Below are positions 1 to 8,295 of a stretch of 64,000 nt of DNA, one piece after another. Source of the stretch: Arthrobacter sp. OAP107 (GTDB lineage: Bacteria > Actinomycetota > Actinomycetes > Actinomycetales > Micrococcaceae); assembly GCF_040546765.1 (NCBI RefSeq), contig NZ_JBEPOK010000001.1, positions 3,348,001 through 3,412,000 of the forward strand. Direction: 5' to 3'. Position 1 is the stretch's first letter; each line of letters begins with the position of its first letter. The position numbers and the translations under genes were made by a program. A model generated the notes under the pieces. The model had not been told where the DNA came from. It did no database searches and saw only the letters and a program-made list of their open reading frames with translations.

Positions 1-276
1 CACCCCCGCCAGCGCGACGGAGCCTTCCTGCAGCTGCTCACGGGCATCGCCATGATGGGCCTCCTTCCGCTTCTGCACAGCCAGGATCCGACCAATTTTG
101 GCGACCCGAACTACGCCAAGCTGGGCATCAAGTTCGTCATCGGCGTCATCGTCGCCGTCCTGGCCGTGATTGGTGCGCGCAAGGTCAAGAACGGGCAGCC
201 CGTCTCAACCGGCCTGGCACACGGCGTCGGCGGGCTGGCACTGATCAACATCGCCATCGCCACCCTGTGGAACTAA
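1..276 (+). CDS. C-terminal part of a small integral membrane protein
   Basis: The reading frame is open from the first base of the window, so the 5' end is missing; the first in-frame ATG at 52 is probably internal. The visible 91 residues contain two hydrophobic stretches, one centred on GIKFVIGVIVAVLAVIGA and one near the C-terminus (GVGGLALINIAIATL), separated by a short basic turn with ARKVKNG. This fits a small multi-pass membrane protein of unknown function. I do not recognise a family. It reads toward the OsmC gene on the same strand, 160 bp away. Confidence 0.6.
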   Translation, partial: HPRQRDGAFLQLLTGIAMMGLLPLLHSQDPTNFGDPNYAKLGIKFVIGVIVAVLAVIGARKVKNGQPVSTGLAHGVGGLALINIAIATLWN

Positions 277-438
277 CAGCGGAACCAAGCCGGAACTAAG
301 CCGCAAATCGGGCGATTCGGTCATAATCCTCTGACAGCGGACAACCTGTGCACCGGAGGGACCGAATCCATAGGATTGGTAGCGGCGGGGCAACGGCTGC
401 TGCCGTATCCCCGGATCGAATCAACGTTGAGGAGTGAC

Positions 439-867
439 ATGGCTACAACACGCAACGCGCACACTGTATGGACCGGCAGCCTGACGGAAGGCTCAGGCAA
501 CACCACCCTGGACAGCTCGGGCCTCGGCACGTTCGACGTCACCTGGAAGGCCCGCACCGAAGCGGCCGGCGGCAAGACCAGCCCCGAAGAACTCATCGCC
601 GCGGCACACTCCGCATGCTTCTCCATGGCGTTCAGCCACGAGCTCAGCCAGGCCGGTTTCACCCCGGACGAGGTCAACACCAAGGCAGAGGTCGGCTTCC
701 AGCCCGGCACCGGCATCACCGGCAGCCACCTGACCCTGAACGCCCGCATCCCCGGCATCTCCGAGGAGGATTTCCAGCGCATCGCGGAATCCGCCAAGAA
801 GGGCTGCCCGGTATCCCAGGCCCTGACCGGCATTGAGATCACGCTGGACGCCACGCTGGCTTCCTGA
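439..867 (+). CDS. OsmC/Ohr family peroxiredoxin-like protein
   Basis: Predicted 142-aa OsmC-family protein, a cytoplasmic thiol peroxidase family that reduces organic hydroperoxides using two conserved cysteines. Both cysteines are visible: one in AAHSACFSMAF, one in KKGCPVSQAL. The length is typical of the family. I chose the ATG at 439 because a GAGGAG Shine-Dalgarno lies just upstream and the family pattern starts here; an in-frame start at 376 would add 21 atypical residues. The OsmC subgroup (rather than Ohr) is favoured by the SPEELIAAAHSAC context. It is followed by a strong bidirectional terminator shared with the converging protease gene. Confidence 0.88.
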   Translation: MATTRNAHTVWTGSLTEGSGNTTLDSSGLGTFDVTWKARTEAAGGKTSPEELIAAAHSACFSMAFSHELSQAGFTPDEVNTKAEVGFQPGTGITGSHLTLNARIPGISEEDFQRIAESAKKGCPVSQALTGIEITLDATLAS

Positions 868-874
868 TCCCGTA

Positions 875-934
875 AAGCACTGAAGGCCCTGTTCCCCTGG
901 AGAAATCCAGTGGGGAACGGGGCCTTCAGTGCTT
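875..934. terminator. Bidirectional rho-independent-type terminator
   Basis: A near-perfect inverted repeat of about 26 bp per arm with a 6-nt loop. The left arm starts AAGCACTGAAGGCCC and the right arm ends GGGCCTTCAGTGCTT. It lies between the converging OsmC gene and the tricorn-like protease gene and can serve both strands, although the T-tracts are short. Confidence 0.8.
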
Positions 935-941
935 CAGGGCG

Positions 942-3900
942 CTACGCCTGGCTCTGCCGGCGGGCCGGCAGCGGCTCCGGGCGGAGCCGGCGGTAGCCTT
1001 CGCGGGCCGGCGGCCGGTCCGTGGGGAGCTCCTGCACCATCTCCTTCAAGGCCGTGATGCCGGACTCCAGTTGCGGGTCCCGGCGGGCAGCGTAGGCGTG
1101 CGGTGGGAACGTCACCTCGATGTCCGGAGCCACGCCGTGGTTTTCGACGCTCCAGCCCACCCCGCCGCCGAACCACGTGGCGTAGCGCGGCTGGGTCACG
1201 CCTGTTCCGTCGGCAAGCGTGAAGCGGTTGTCGATGCCGACGACGCCGCCCCACGTGCGGGTGCCGATCACCGGGCCGATGCCGCGCAGCTTGGACACCT
1301 GGGTGATGATGTCGCCGTCGGACCCGGCAAATTCGTCGGCCAGGATGATCACCGGGCCACGCGGCGCGTGATGCGGATACGTCCGCGGCTTCTCGCCGCG
1401 GGGCATGCTCCAGCCCGTCACCTTCCGCCCGATCAGTTCGGCCACGAGCTGGGAGGTGTGCCCGCCGCGGTTGCGGCGGACGTCCACGATGAGGCCGTCA
1501 AGAGCGGTCTCGGTGTCCAAGTCACGGTGGAGCTGTGCCCAGCCGTTGGCCAGCATGTCCGGGATGTGCAGGTATCCGAACTTGCCGTCCGACGCCTCGC
1601 GGACCGTGCGGCGGTTGGCGTTCACCCAGTCCTGGTACCGGAGCCGTTCCTCATCCCTGATCGGGACGACGGCAATCCGGCGCTGGACGCCGGCTGATTC
1701 GCCGTGGCCGGCGCCGTTGCGGATGGTCAGTTCCACCGCCCGCCCGGCCGCGCCCACCAGCTGCATGGCGGGGGTGAGCGACTCGGTGAGGCGCACACCG
1801 TCGATCGCCAGCAGAACGTCCCCGGCCTTGGCGTCGGCGCCCGGCCGCGTCAGCGGCGAAGTGGCCAGCGGGTCCGACGATTCGCCGGCCAGGATGCGCT
1901 CGATCTCCCAGCCCTCGCCGGTGAAGGCGAGGTCGGCACCCAGCCTGCCCTGGCCGTTGCTGCCGTTCTCAACGGCCGCCGCCGGGCGCACGTAGGCGTG
2001 CGACGTGCCCAGTTCGCCGTGCAGCTCCCACAGCAGGTCCACCAGGTCGTCATGCGATCCGAGCCGCTGCACGAGCGGACGGTAGCGGGCGTGGATGGAG
2101 TCCCAGTCCTGGCCAGCCATGTCCTCGGTCCAGAAGAAGTCGCGCTGCAGCCGCCACGCCTCATCGAACGCCTGGCCCCACACGCGCAGCGGATCCATCA
2201 GAACGCGGATGCGGGTGAGGTCCACCTTGACCAGCTGGCCGGAGTCCTCGTCGGCCTTGGCGTCGGAGGGCACCACCCGGACCTGCTTGTCGTGGACCAG
2301 GACCACCTTCTTGCCGTCACCGGAGAGGCGGTAGCTGTCCAGGGCCTCCACGAGGGTGGTGCTCCTGCGCTTGGCCAGGTCGAAGCGGACCAGGCTCGGG
2401 GCCGCGTTCTTGTCCTCCAGGCTTGCCCTGCCTTCCCCGGTGACACCGGCCAGGGCGCTGTCGAGCCACAGCAGAGCACCGTCGGCGGCAGTCAGGTCAG
2501 AGTAGTTGCCCTGCGGAACCGGGACGCTGATGACCCGGTGGGCAAGGCCTTCCGCGTCCACCCGGACGGCGGCCGGTGCTGTATCGCCCCCCGCGGCTGC
2601 ACCAGACTGTGCTGCCTTGTCCTGTCCCGCGTTGGCCTGCGCCTCGGCGCCGTCTGCCAGGGCCACGCTGGGGCCGAACGGTGACGCGGTGTCCGCCGCC
2701 AGCGCCACGAGGTAGGGCTTGATGGGGCTGGGAAAGGACAGGTCAAAGGAGTGGCCGTCGTAGACCGGGTCAAAACTGCGGTTGGAGAGGAAGGCAAGGA
2801 ACTTGCCGTCCGGGGAGAACGACGGCGATTCGTCCCGGAAGCGCCCGTCCGTCACCTCCACGATGGCCGGTTTTTCCGGGACGCCGGCGCGGACCAGCCG
2901 CAGGCGGCTGCGTGAGCCAAAGGACGTCACCGGTTCGGACCAGGCGAGCCAGGCGGAGTCCGGCGACCAGGCAAGGTCCTCAATGCTGCCCTCGCCGATG
3001 CTGGTGACGGCCGTCAGCGTGCCGTCCTGGGCATCCGCGATGTACAGGTCGCCAAAGGCGGTTCCGATGGCGATCCGGCGGCCGTCCGGGCTGGCTTCGA
3101 TGGCGCTGGCGCGTGAAGGCTTGGGGAAGCGGACTGTGAGCGGGCCCGATTCGGCCGCTGCCGTTCCGGTTGTCTGCGCAGTCGCGTCCGCTGCCTCCGC
3201 TGGGGCGAGGTCGGCCGCGGCGTCGTCGGCCACGGGATGGGTGGTGCGGGGTCCCGCTACACCGGCTGCAGAGACGGGGCTGGGCAAGGGAATTGCCGGA
3301 GACGCGGCCTCCTGCGGATCTGCCGCGGACTTGGTGTCCGGCGCGGCGCTGGTCTTGGCCGCTGCTTTGGCTGCTGCGTCGGCGCCGCCAGGTGCCGGAA
3401 CCTGCGGGGCGATTTCCCTGATGAACAGGGCCTCGTCGCCGTCGTGATCTGCCACGTAGGCGATCCGCCCATCGGGGAGGGGACGCGGCAGGCGGGCGCG
3501 GACGCCGGCGGTCGCTTCCACAACACGTGAGGGCCCGTCCTTGTGCCGCAGCCAGTGGATGGTTCCGTGGGACTCAACGGCGCTTGCTTCCCCGGTGGTG
3601 TCCGGCCGGACCTCACCGAGGTGTTTGGAGACCTTCAGGAGCGAGGGACGGCGGCCCTGGGACGCCGATCCGAGCGTGACGTCCAGCCGGACGGCCTCGG
3701 ACCCGAGGTTATGCAGGAGCCAAAGCTCACCGGCCGATTCGAAGATCACGCGCTTGCCGTCGGTGGAGGCGTGGCGGACGTAGAAGTCCTCGTGGTCCGT
3801 GTGGCGCCGCAGGTCCCCGCCGCCGGGCAGGACCGAGTACAGGTTGCCGTACCCTTCATGGTCCGAGAGGAAGGCGATGCGCCCGTCCACCCACATGGGG

Positions 3901-4490
3901 TCGGCGAGGTTGCCGTCCAGTTCGGGCACGAGCCGTTCAAACTCGCCGTTTCCGTCGCTGTCGATCCAGAGCTTGCCGGCGGTGCCGCCACGGTAGCGCT
4001 TCCACCAGGCCGGCTCGCGGGACAGCACGCTGCCCACCACCACCGGCTTTTCGTCCCCGAGTTCCGGTCCGAAGGCCACCGACTCGACCGGCCCCAGCGG
4101 GAGCTCCTCGGCCCAGCCGCCTTCGGTGGACAGCCGGTAGGCGTGCGTGTGGCGGCTTTCGGCCTGGCGGAACGCGCTGGTGACCACGATGTCCCCCGCT
4201 GGGGTGAAGCCCTTAACCCGGGTGGTGCTGTGGCCAAAGAAGGTCAGCTGGCGGTATTCCCCGCCGTCGACATCAGCGATGACCACCTCGGGAGCCGTCC
4301 CCTGCACGACCGTCCAGACCAGCTTCTTTCCGTCCGGCGTAAAGCGCGGGTTGCGGGCGGGCAGCTGGAGCGAGGAAACACGCCAGGCGCGGCCGCCGCT
4401 GAGGGGGGCAATCCAGACATCGTCCTCGGCCACAAACGTGACCAGATCGCCGTGGACATGAGGGAACCGGAGGTAACTCGAAGAGGTCAT
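942..4490 (-). CDS. Tricorn-like S41 family serine protease
   Basis: Predicted 1182-aa tricorn protease homologue, a cytosolic self-compartmentalising peptidase that degrades oligopeptides. In order: an N-terminal beta-propeller region (TolB/WD-like repeats, residues about 1-700), a helical segment, a PDZ-like domain (AKAGDVLLAIDGV) and the S41 catalytic domain. The likely catalytic Ser is in FAGSDGDII (about residue 1057) and the His in ELGTSHAY (about 829). An Ala/Pro-rich low-complexity insert of roughly 85 residues interrupts the propeller region near residues 363-447. I chose the start at 4490 because MTSSSYLRFP is the usual beginning and a TATGAT hexamer sits 6 nt upstream; an in-frame extension to 4832 runs into the divergent epimerase gene. 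Confidence 0.9.
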   Translation of the reverse strand: MTSSSYLRFPHVHGDLVTFVAEDDVWIAPLSGGRAWRVSSLQLPARNPRFTPDGKKLVWTVVQGTAPEVVIADVDGGEYRQLTFFGHSTTRVKGFTPAGDIVVTSAFRQAESRHTHAYRLSTEGGWAEELPLGPVESVAFGPELGDEKPVVVGSVLSREPAWWKRYRGGTAGKLWIDSDGNGEFERLVPELDGNLADPMWVDGRIAFLSDHEGYGNLYSVLPGGGDLRRHTDHEDFYVRHASTDGKRVIFESAGELWLLHNLGSEAVRLDVTLGSASQGRRPSLLKVSKHLGEVRPDTTGEASAVESHGTIHWLRHKDGPSRVVEATAGVRARLPRPLPDGRIAYVADHDGDEALFIREIAPQVPAPGGADAAAKAAAKTSAAPDTKSAADPQEAASPAIPLPSPVSAAGVAGPRTTHPVADDAAADLAPAEAADATAQTTGTAAAESGPLTVRFPKPSRASAIEASPDGRRIAIGTAFGDLYIADAQDGTLTAVTSIGEGSIEDLAWSPDSAWLAWSEPVTSFGSRSRLRLVRAGVPEKPAIVEVTDGRFRDESPSFSPDGKFLAFLSNRSFDPVYDGHSFDLSFPSPIKPYLVALAADTASPFGPSVALADGAEAQANAGQDKAAQSGAAAGGDTAPAAVRVDAEGLAHRVISVPVPQGNYSDLTAADGALLWLDSALAGVTGEGRASLEDKNAAPSLVRFDLAKRRSTTLVEALDSYRLSGDGKKVVLVHDKQVRVVPSDAKADEDSGQLVKVDLTRIRVLMDPLRVWGQAFDEAWRLQRDFFWTEDMAGQDWDSIHARYRPLVQRLGSHDDLVDLLWELHGELGTSHAYVRPAAAVENGSNGQGRLGADLAFTGEGWEIERILAGESSDPLATSPLTRPGADAKAGDVLLAIDGVRLTESLTPAMQLVGAAGRAVELTIRNGAGHGESAGVQRRIAVVPIRDEERLRYQDWVNANRRTVREASDGKFGYLHIPDMLANGWAQLHRDLDTETALDGLIVDVRRNRGGHTSQLVAELIGRKVTGWSMPRGEKPRTYPHHAPRGPVIILADEFAGSDGDIITQVSKLRGIGPVIGTRTWGGVVGIDNRFTLADGTGVTQPRYATWFGGGVGWSVENHGVAPDIEVTFPPHAYAARRDPQLESGITALKEMVQELPTDRPPAREGYRRLRPEPLPARRQSQA

Positions 4491-4496
4491 CGTTCG

Positions 4497-4502
4497 ATCA
4501 TA
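4497..4502 (-). promoter_or_regulatory. -10 element of a leaderless promoter for the tricorn-like protease
   Basis: On the minus strand TATGAT is followed by 6 nt and then the ATG at 4490, placing the expected transcription start at or next to the A of the start codon. No Shine-Dalgarno is visible. A poor -35 fits the actinobacterial leaderless promoter pattern. Confidence 0.5.
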
Positions 4503-4563
4503 GTCAACGTGACATGAGCCGTCGGGGAGGTGCCCTGCCGTGCCGGGCATGGTGAGATGGATC

Positions 4564-5457
4564 ATGCGTATCGTCATGGCAGGCGCCTCCGGGCTCATCG
4601 GAACCGCACTCTCCTCCCGCCTCTCCTCAGACGGGCACGACGTCGTCCGGCTGGTGAGGCGGCAGCCGTCGTCGCCGTCGGAAATCCCCTGGGATCCCGC
4701 CACCGGAACCCTGGATCCCGGCAGCCTTGAGGGCGCCGACGCCGTCATTAACCTCTCCGGCGCCAACATCGGGGCCAGGCCATGGACACCGCACCGGATC
4801 GATGAGTTGTTCCGGTCGCGCCTCGATCCCACCCGGACGCTTACCTCGGCAATGCGTCACCTCGACTCCCCGCCCCGGACCTTCATCAGCCAGTCCGGCG
4901 CCGGCTACTACGGCGACGCCGGGCACACCATGCTGACGGAGAACTCCCCCGCCGGGCAGGGCATCATGGCGCGCATCTGCGTCGAGTGGGAAGCGGCGGC
5001 CCGCGAGGCCCCCGCCGATGTCCGGGTGGTGACCCCGAGGACGGCAGTGGTGCTGAGCAGATCCGGCGGAGCCATGGGACGCCTGCTGCCGCTGCTGCGG
5101 GCCGGGATTGGTGGTCCGCTGGGCAACGGCCGGCAGTACTGGCCGTGGATCACCCTCCCCGACCTCACGTCAGCGTTCGGGTTCCTCCTCACCTCCGGGG
5201 ACTCGGGCCCGGTGAATGTTGCCGCCCCGGAAACTGCCGATGTGAACACCCTCGTTGCCGGGCTGGCGAAGGCTCTTCACCGCCCGGCCCTGGTGCGCGC
5301 GCCGGCCCCGGCACTGCGCCTCGTCATGGGCAAGCTGGCCGACGAACTTCTCCTGGCGAGCCAGCGGATCGAGCCGACGCTGCTCCGGGAAAGAGGGTTC
5401 ACGTGGCGGCATCCCTCGGTGGCGCTTGCCGCCAAGTGGGTGGCAGGCGGCGAGTAG
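4564..5457 (+). CDS. TIGR01777 family NAD-dependent epimerase/dehydratase-like protein
   Basis: Predicted 297-aa extended-SDR-like protein of the TIGR01777/DUF1731 family (E. coli YfcH group). The N-terminal Rossmann glycine motif GASGLIG lies immediately after the start, and the C-terminal half ends in the DUF1731-like segment RERGFTWRHPSVALAA. The substrate is unknown. I preferred the ATG at 4564 because it puts the usual MRIVMAGASG at the N-terminus; GTG 4540 and ATG 4549 are in-frame alternatives with a GGGGAGG upstream. It is divergent from the protease gene with about 70 bp between starts. Confidence 0.85.
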   Translation: MRIVMAGASGLIGTALSSRLSSDGHDVVRLVRRQPSSPSEIPWDPATGTLDPGSLEGADAVINLSGANIGARPWTPHRIDELFRSRLDPTRTLTSAMRHLDSPPRTFISQSGAGYYGDAGHTMLTENSPAGQGIMARICVEWEAAAREAPADVRVVTPRTAVVLSRSGGAMGRLLPLLRAGIGGPLGNGRQYWPWITLPDLTSAFGFLLTSGDSGPVNVAAPETADVNTLVAGLAKALHRPALVRAPAPALRLVMGKLADELLLASQRIEPTLLRERGFTWRHPSVALAAKWVAGGE

Positions 5458-5493
5458 TTCAGGGCGGAGAGCAGTTCAGGGGTGGCGGGTAGT

Positions 5494-7464
5494 TCAGGCC
5501 GCCGGCAGAATATCGGCGATGCGCCAGCGTCCCGCCGCCTGGACCAGGACGAGCCGCAGCCTGACATCCTGCTGTGGCGCTCCGGTGGCCACGACCGCAC
5601 CTCCGGCGGAGCGCTCCTCATACGCCGAGGTGGACGTCGTCACGGCCACCACGGCCCTCGCAGCCGTGCTTCCGGGGAGTCGGCGAACACCGGAGAGGCC
5701 CGTGGTGAAGCCGGCCAGCAGCGTCCCGGATTTCTCCAGCCCGGCCCGGATCCGTTGGTCTGCGGCATGGGCCGGGGTGTTCGGAGCATTGACCTCGTCG
5801 AGCAAGTCCAGCCTGCCCTCCCGCAGCGCCAGCGAACGCAGTTGCGCCAGCCCGAGAACGGCTTCCTCCGGATCCTTCGACGCGAGCCGCCGCCGGACAA
5901 CAACGGGCAGGGTGGCCGCCTGTGCTCCAGCGCTTTGGGGGGACCTGGGGTTGGCCGCCGGCAGGACTGCCTCCAGCGCCGCCCGGCCTGACTCCCGGGC
6001 CGCCGATGTCCGGTCCTGAGCCGAATGGCCTGACTCATGTGCCACCCCGGGAAGTCCCAGAAGCCCGGCGCCGGCAAGCACCGCTGCCGTGAGCACGCCC
6101 GTTACTGCCAGACGCCTGCTGGCGGCCGCGCCGGTTGCGGCAGCCCAGCGGGACCGCATCGGCAAGGCACCGTCTGCCGTGCTGCCCGCGGAATGTCGGG
6201 GCGGCCGACTGGCCGCGGTGTGCCTGACGGTGCGCCCGACCGCGGTATCCCTGGCAGCGGCATGCCCGACTGCCGCGTGTCTGACACGGCGGCTGTCTCC
6301 GGTATTCCGGACAGCCCCGGACGGGGGCGCCGCCGCCGGCTCCGCCAGTGCCGCTCGCGGAAACCCACCAGGTGCCGGCCTGCCCAACGCCGCTACCCAG
6401 CCGGTGCTCTTCAGCCGCCTCCCCCACGCGAGCAGGCGCTTCCTCAGTCGCCCGCCTGGCGGCGGGACGGGTCTGCGCGTCAGCAACTCGGGGAGAACGC
6501 TGTGGTGCACCGAGCGCGACAGGTCCACGGGTAATGCAGTCGCGCTGCGGTAGACGGCCGTGGCAAGCTCGGCGGCAGCCGGACGTCGACGCCGGTCGTC
6601 GCTGAGACCAGCCTCGAGCGCAGCCGCCAGCTCGGCCGGCACATCAGGAACAAGCAGGGAGAGCGGTGGCCTCGCCGCTGACGGCGGTGGGGGCTGTCCG
6701 GTGAGGCAGTACCAGCCCAGGGCAGCGGCCGCATAGACATCGCGTTCCGGCTGCAGTCCGGCCCGGACCGCGTCCACCGGAGCCGGATCCGCAAAGCCGT
6801 CGGTGCGCCAGTCAGGAACACCGGAAAAGTCCCCCACCATCCGTGCGACACCGAGATCGGCCAGCAGCGGCTTCCCATGTGCGGTGAAGAGTACGTTGCC
6901 CGGTGCGACGTCAGAGTGCGTAAAGCCCTTGCCGTGCAGATAGCCCAGAACCTGCGCGATGGGAGTCAGGACCGTCACCGTCTCGCCGACGCTCAGGGCG
7001 CCCCTCGCCGTAACCAGCTGCTGCAACGAGCCACCGGCCGCGTAGTCCATCAGAAGACCGAAGCCGCCCCTTCCGGGTTCATCTGTCCGGCCAGGCACAT
7101 CAGTCCGGCCAGGCTGATCCACACTGACCACGCCGTGTGCCTTCACGAGGTGTTCATGGTCCAGGACAGAGATCACCAGAAGTTCCCGGCGGACTTCCTC
7201 CTCCCGGGCCATGAACCCACTGCCTGGTTCACTGCTGCCTGGTTCACTGCTGCCTGGTTCACTGCTGCCTGGTTCACCACCGCCGGGATCACCGCCGCCC
7301 GGAGGCCGGCCGAAGCACTTCAGGGCAAACTTCACGCCAGTGGAGTCCTGCGACACCAGCCACACTTCGGCGCTGCCGCCCCGGCCCAGCCGGCGGCACG
7401 CAGAGTAGCCGCCGGCGACAGGCGCCGCTTCCCGGTTGTGGTTTTCCAAGCTGTGCTGGTCCAT
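5494..7464 (-). CDS. Divergent membrane-anchored serine/threonine kinase-like protein
   Basis: Predicted 656-aa protein with an N-terminal kinase fold: glycine-rich loop GRGGSAEVW, VAIK-like Lys in FALKCF, catalytic loop HSDVAPGNVLF and DLG in place of DFG. The usual Lys of HRDxKxxN is Ala, which is unusual but found in some actinobacterial kinase-like proteins; the catalytic Asp and the Asn are kept. A tandem EPGSS repeat is inserted between the Lys strand and helix C. After a long Arg/Ala/Pro-rich linker there is one membrane segment (about residues 452-474) and an extracellular C-terminal domain of about 180 residues that I do not recognise. The substrate is unknown; activity is uncertain. 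Confidence 0.78.
   Translation of the reverse strand: MDQHSLENHNREAAPVAGGYSACRRLGRGGSAEVWLVSQDSTGVKFALKCFGRPPGGGDPGGGEPGSSEPGSSEPGSSEPGSGFMAREEEVRRELLVISVLDHEHLVKAHGVVSVDQPGRTDVPGRTDEPGRGGFGLLMDYAAGGSLQQLVTARGALSVGETVTVLTPIAQVLGYLHGKGFTHSDVAPGNVLFTAHGKPLLADLGVARMVGDFSGVPDWRTDGFADPAPVDAVRAGLQPERDVYAAAALGWYCLTGQPPPPSAARPPLSLLVPDVPAELAAALEAGLSDDRRRRPAAAELATAVYRSATALPVDLSRSVHHSVLPELLTRRPVPPPGGRLRKRLLAWGRRLKSTGWVAALGRPAPGGFPRAALAEPAAAPPSGAVRNTGDSRRVRHAAVGHAAARDTAVGRTVRHTAASRPPRHSAGSTADGALPMRSRWAAATGAAASRRLAVTGVLTAAVLAGAGLLGLPGVAHESGHSAQDRTSAARESGRAALEAVLPAANPRSPQSAGAQAATLPVVVRRRLASKDPEEAVLGLAQLRSLALREGRLDLLDEVNAPNTPAHAADQRIRAGLEKSGTLLAGFTTGLSGVRRLPGSTAARAVVAVTTSTSAYEERSAGGAVVATGAPQQDVRLRLVLVQAAGRWRIADILPAA
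7224..7298. repeat. 15-bp minisatellite inside the kinase-like gene
   Basis: Five head-to-tail 15-bp units: three identical copies of ctggttcactgctgc, then two diverged copies. On the coding (minus) strand they encode the EPGSS-type linker. The period is a multiple of three, so copy-number change keeps the frame. Confidence 0.9.
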
Positions 7465-7613
7465 GGCTTAAGGAGTACCGGAAACCGGCAATTCCTGCAG
7501 AAGTTATCCACAGGCACGCCCGGGCGCTCGGCCTGCTCAGGAACGGGGTGGAATGTGACCAGGGTCGGGGTGAGAGCTTGGGCACACTCCCGGGCAGGAC
7601 GCCGGCTGAGGTC

Positions 7614-7619
7614 TAAGCT
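7614..7619 (+). promoter_or_regulatory. -10-like hexamer just upstream of lipB
   Basis: TAAGCT lies 7 nt before the lipB ATG, with no Shine-Dalgarno visible. This suggests a leaderless or near-leaderless lipB transcript. Confidence 0.35.
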
Positions 7620-7626
7620 GGAATGC

Positions 7627-8295
7627 ATGACTCTTGAGTTCACAAAGCTCGGTCTTGCCCCGGATTTCGTTGATTACAGCCACGCCTGGGACATCCAGCG
7701 CGAAATCCATGAAAATGTCCTGGCCGGCAAGGCCCCCAGCACCGTACTCCTCCTCGAACATGCCGCCGTCTACACGGCCGGAAAGCTGACCGAGGATCAC
7801 GAGCGGCCGTTCGACGGCACCCCCGTGGTTCCCGTGGACCGCGGCGGCAAGCTCACCTGGCACGGGCCGGGCCAGCTTATCGGGTACCCGATCATCAAGC
7901 TGAAGAACAAGGCAGGCATCCGCGATTACGTGGAGCGGCTGGAGGCCGTGATCATCGCGGTGCTCGCGGACTACGGCATCCCGGCGGTCCGGATCAAGGG
8001 GCGCGCAGGTGTCTGGATCGACGAAGACGCCAAGGGCCCCGCCCGCAAGATCGCCGCCATCGGCATCCGGGTCAGCCAGGGCGTGACCATGCACGGCTTC
8101 TCCATCAACTGCAACAACGACCTCGCGCCCTACGCCCAGATCATCGCCTGCGGGATCACCGACGCCGGTGTGACCACCATCGCCCAGGAAACGGGCCGCG
8201 ACGTGTCCCCCGCCGATCTCGTTTCGCGGATCACCGAGGAACTGCGCAACAATGAAGACGCCCTAGTTGCAACCCCCGAAGGAGCTCTCCTGTGA
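7627..8295 (+). CDS. lipB: Octanoyltransferase (lipoyl(octanoyl) transferase)
   Basis: Predicted 222-aa LipB, which moves octanoate from acyl carrier protein to lipoyl domains as the first step of lipoate assembly. Family marks are the RGGKLTWHGPGQLIGYP block, the catalytic Lys in ARKIAAIGIRVS, HGFSINCNNDL, and the catalytic Cys in IIACGITDAGVTT. The start at 7627 matches the family N-terminus (MTLEFTKLG); the frame stays open much further upstream, but that part runs antisense to the kinase gene. The stop overlaps the lipA start as GTGA, so the two genes are coupled. An alternative ATG at 7623 is out of frame. Confidence 0.95.
   Translation: MTLEFTKLGLAPDFVDYSHAWDIQREIHENVLAGKAPSTVLLLEHAAVYTAGKLTEDHERPFDGTPVVPVDRGGKLTWHGPGQLIGYPIIKLKNKAGIRDYVERLEAVIIAVLADYGIPAVRIKGRAGVWIDEDAKGPARKIAAIGIRVSQGVTMHGFSINCNNDLAPYAQIIACGITDAGVTTIAQETGRDVSPADLVSRITEELRNNEDALVATPEGALL

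Noticed and set aside
4493..4832. Upstream extension of the tricorn-like protease
   Set aside because: It overlaps the divergent epimerase gene and lacks a ribosome site, while a leaderless start fits at 4490.
7224..7298. CRISPR-like array
   Set aside because: Units are contiguous 15-mers without spacers and lie in frame inside a coding region.
6877..7626. Upstream in-frame extension of lipB
   Set aside because: It would add 250 residues antisense to the kinase gene; homologous LipB starts at 7627.
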